Shown piece after piece: positions 61,867 to 64,000 of a DNA stretch of 64,000 nucleotides. The notes below the pieces were generated by a model, which was not told where the DNA came from, searched no databases, and saw only the letters and a list, made by a program, of their open reading frames with translations. Every line of letters begins with the position of its first letter. Within the stretch, counting starts at the first letter, position 1. The position numbers and the translations under genes are program-made. The DNA is taken from positions 124,001 through 188,000 of the forward strand of contig FPIT01000003.1 in NCBI GenBank assembly GCA_900119285.1. Direction: 5' to 3'. This DNA comes from Prevotellaceae bacterium HUN156 (GTDB lineage: Bacteria; Bacteroidota; Bacteroidia; Bacteroidales; Bacteroidaceae).

Positions 61867-64000
61867 ATGAAACGAATCTTGCTTCTGGCGTCACTGTCTT
61901 GTTCAATATGGTGCAACGCCCACAATCAACAACCTATGCGCCTGTGGTATGACCGTCCGGCGCATTACTTCGAGGAGTCGCTGCCTATTGGCAACGGGCG
62001 CCTTGGAGCATTGGTGTATGGTGGGAAGGATACATGTACCATTCATCTGAACGACATCACGTTTTGGACAGGAAAGCCTGTTGACCGTGAACAAGATAGT
62101 GAGGCTCATCAGTGGCTGCCAAAGATTCGCGAGGCGCTGTTTCGTGAAGACTATCATGCTGCCGACTCTTTACAGCGATTCGTTCAGGGACCCTATAGTC
62201 AGTACTATCAGCCTCTGGGAACACTGCAACTGGTTGACCTCAACGAAGGACGTACCAGTGGCTATCGTAGAGCGTTGTCTCTTGACTCGGCAATAGTCAG
62301 CGACCAGTATGTGCGCAATGGGATTACCATGAGGCGCGAATACTTTGCTTCAGCTCCCGATAGTCTTATCGCTATCCGTCTGACGGGTGATGTGAATGTG
62401 AAGCTGTTGCTGACAGCAAAGGTTCCACATAAGGTAAAGGCCTGGGGCAACCAACTGACTCAAACGGGACATGCTGTGGGTGATGCTCAGGAGACCATCC
62501 ACTTCTGTACTATTGTGCAGGCTACTGTAGATAGTGGAAGCGTTGAGGCTAATGATAGCAGTCTGACCATCCGCAATGCCAAGGAAGCTATTATCTATTT
62601 GGTGAATCGTACCAGCTTCAACGGCTTTAATCGTCACCCGGTGAGAGAGGGAGCAGCCTATATAGAGAAGGCTACTGACGACATCTGGCACACGAAGAAC
62701 CTGACCTATCAGCAGATGCGCGAGAGACACGTCAGCGACTATCTTCAATACTATGACCGCGTAAAGCTGCAGTTGGGTGAGGCATCGCAGAACAATGAGG
62801 TACTGGATATCACTACCGACCGCCTGCTGAAAAATAAACGCCATCGCCGCTATCTGGAGACACTCTACTTCCAATATGGTCGCTATCTGCTGATAGCCTG
62901 TTCACGCACCAATGGCGTGCCAGCCAATCTGCAGGGACTATGGGCGCCAGAACTGTGGTCGCCTTGGCATGGCAACTATACGCTGAATATCAACTTGGAG
63001 GAGAACTACTGGCCAGCCTTCGTGGCTAATCTTGCTGAGATGGCTACACCTTTGGACGGATTCGTTGAGGCGCTGGCAGAGAATGGCCGTTATTCGGCAC
63101 GCAACTACTATGGCATTACAGAAGGATGGTGCGCCTGTCATAACAGTGACCTGTGGGCTATGACTAATCCCGTGGGTGAGAAGCAGGGCAACCCGATGTG
63201 GGCCAACTGGAACTTAGGTGGTGCGTGGCTCGTACAGACACTATGGGAGCGCTACCTCTTTACGAAAGATAAGGAGTATCTGCGAAAGACTGCCTATCCG
63301 CTGATGAAGGGGGCTGCAGCGTTCTGTATGAAATGGTTGGTGGAGCATGAAGGTGAACTCATCACCGCTCCCAGCACATCGCCAGAGAATGAATACATCA
63401 CGGACAAGGGCTATCATGGCGTTACCTGTTATGGAGGTACTGCCGACTTGGCTATCATCCGCGAACTATTGGAGAATGTGGTTGCCGCTGGTTCTCTTTG
63501 TGGCGACAAGGTGGCTGCCTATAAGAAAGCGCTTCAGAAGTTGCATCCTTATACTATAGGAAAAGACGGCGACCTGAACGAGTGGTATTATGACTGGAAA
63601 GACATAGATCCTCATCATCGTCATCAGAGTCACCTGATAGGTCTCTTCCCTGGTCATCAGATAACTGATGGCGAACTGCTGGATGCCTGTGGCAAGACAC
63701 TCTTGCAGAAGGGTGACGAGACTACGGGATGGAGCACAGGATGGCGCATCAACCTGTGGGCACGAATGCATAATGCCGAGAAGGCTTATCAGATATATCG
63801 TAAGCTGCTGACTCCTGTAATGCCTGGCAGACAGCTTAACTATGTGAATGGTGGCGGCACTTATCCTAACCTCTTCGATGCTCATCCTCCCTTCCAGATT
63901 GATGGCAACTTCGGAGGTACTGCTGGCGTCTGTGAGATGCTTATGCAGAGCAAGCACTCGCCACTCACCAATCACGATACAACAATAGAGCTGCTGCCTG
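61867..64000 (+). CDS. GH95-family alpha-L-fucosidase, 3' end cut by window edge
   Basis: Open from 61867 to the window edge (711 codons). Signal peptide [14 protein letters not shown], then [28 protein letters not shown], the GH95 start, and [10 protein letters not shown]. The (alpha/alpha)6 barrel region has [45 protein letters not shown], and [14 protein letters not shown], where conserved Asn/Asp act in the family. Frame intact to the end at [14 protein letters not shown]. Releases alpha-1,2-fucose or, in some members, alpha-L-galactose from glycans; which one is not decidable here. Confidence 0.92.
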   Translation, partial: MKRILLLASLSCSIWCNAHNQQPMRLWYDRPAHYFEESLPIGNGRLGALVYGGKDTCTIHLNDITFWTGKPVDREQDSEAHQWLPKIREALFREDYHAADSLQRFVQGPYSQYYQPLGTLQLVDLNEGRTSGYRRALSLDSAIVSDQYVRNGITMRREYFASAPDSLIAIRLTGDVNVKLLLTAKVPHKVKAWGNQLTQTGHAVGDAQETIHFCTIVQATVDSGSVEANDSSLTIRNAKEAIIYLVNRTSFNGFNRHPVREGAAYIEKATDDIWHTKNLTYQQMRERHVSDYLQYYDRVKLQLGEASQNNEVLDITTDRLLKNKRHRRYLETLYFQYGRYLLIACSRTNGVPANLQGLWAPELWSPWHGNYTLNINLEENYWPAFVANLAEMATPLDGFVEALAENGRYSARNYYGITEGWCACHNSDLWAMTNPVGEKQGNPMWANWNLGGAWLVQTLWERYLFTKDKEYLRKTAYPLMKGAAAFCMKWLVEHEGELITAPSTSPENEYITDKGYHGVTCYGGTADLAIIRELLENVVAAGSLCGDKVAAYKKALQKLHPYTIGKDGDLNEWYYDWKDIDPHHRHQSHLIGLFPGHQITDGELLDACGKTLLQKGDETTGWSTGWRINLWARMHNAEKAYQIYRKLLTPVMPGRQLNYVNGGGTYPNLFDAHPPFQIDGNFGGTAGVCEMLMQSKHSPLTNHDTTIELLP

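Noticed and set aside
61715..61906. Open frame of 63 codons across the end of repeat copy B
   Set aside because: Runs over the GH95 promoter and start on the opposite strand; no support.

Overview
The window looks like chromosomal DNA of a Bacteroidota species, most likely Prevotella or Segatella. Four things support this. Many genes are preceded by the Bacteroidota -7 promoter box TAnnTTTG. The respiratory chain has a three-subunit fumarate reductase/succinate dehydrogenase with a single di-haem type membrane subunit. There is a PorZ-like type IX secretion protein, and several secreted proteins end in a Prevotella-type C-terminal motif. Family GH127, GH95 and GH53 enzymes and a double esterase point to a plant-polysaccharide degrader. 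No tRNA, rRNA, CRISPR array, transposase or phage gene was found.

Layout: 1-1979 is a partial GH127 arabinofuranosidase. 2.2-3.7 kb holds a DNA glycosylase-like gene and a DMT transporter. 3.75-4.62 kb is a gene-free repeat block. 4.6-8.2 kb is the frd/sdh operon on the minus strand. 8.3-13.0 kb is a plus-strand run (YraN, mnmG, apt, uvrC) carrying two ParB-binding parS palindromes. 13.2-15.2 kb is dtd, a small membrane protein, a MazG protein and deoC. Then come a polyprenyl synthase, polA, a SpoU methyltransferase, an unknown membrane protein and a two-domain esterase. 22.38-22.75 kb is a cluster of DnaA boxes with an adjacent A/T-rich tract, a strong oriC candidate. 22.7-31.5 kb has nadA, a CotH-like protein, porZ, a YitT-RdgB fusion and leuS. 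32.2-37 kb has a secreted protein and mutS. 37-42.2 kb is a peptidase followed by a recG-ispD-DJ-1-pdxJ operon. 42.3-45 kb has nadK and a TPR histidine kinase.

From 45.3 to 54.0 kb runs one long plus-strand group of export genes: a YtrA-like GntR regulator with its ABC exporter, followed by a MacB-type ATPase, two FtsX-like permeases, a periplasmic adaptor and a TolC-like channel. A palindrome at the predicted transcription start is a likely operator for the regulator. The membrane-fusion protein seems to have lost its start codon through one extra base.

From 54 to 64 kb come a GH53 galactanase, a stand-alone AICAR formyltransferase, ribosomal protein L19 with a structured leader, a membrane-bound TPR regulator, a radical SAM activase overlapping a cysteine-rich TonB protein, a DUF805 protein, a second copy of the repeat block, and a partial GH95 fucosidase.

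The main unusual signals are: the parS plus DnaA-box origin region; two copies of a structured non-coding repeat with compensatory base changes; three copies of a roughly 100-bp promoter-bearing repeat; the L19 leader; the radical SAM/TonB pair; and several promoters so close to the ATG that the mRNAs should be leaderless.
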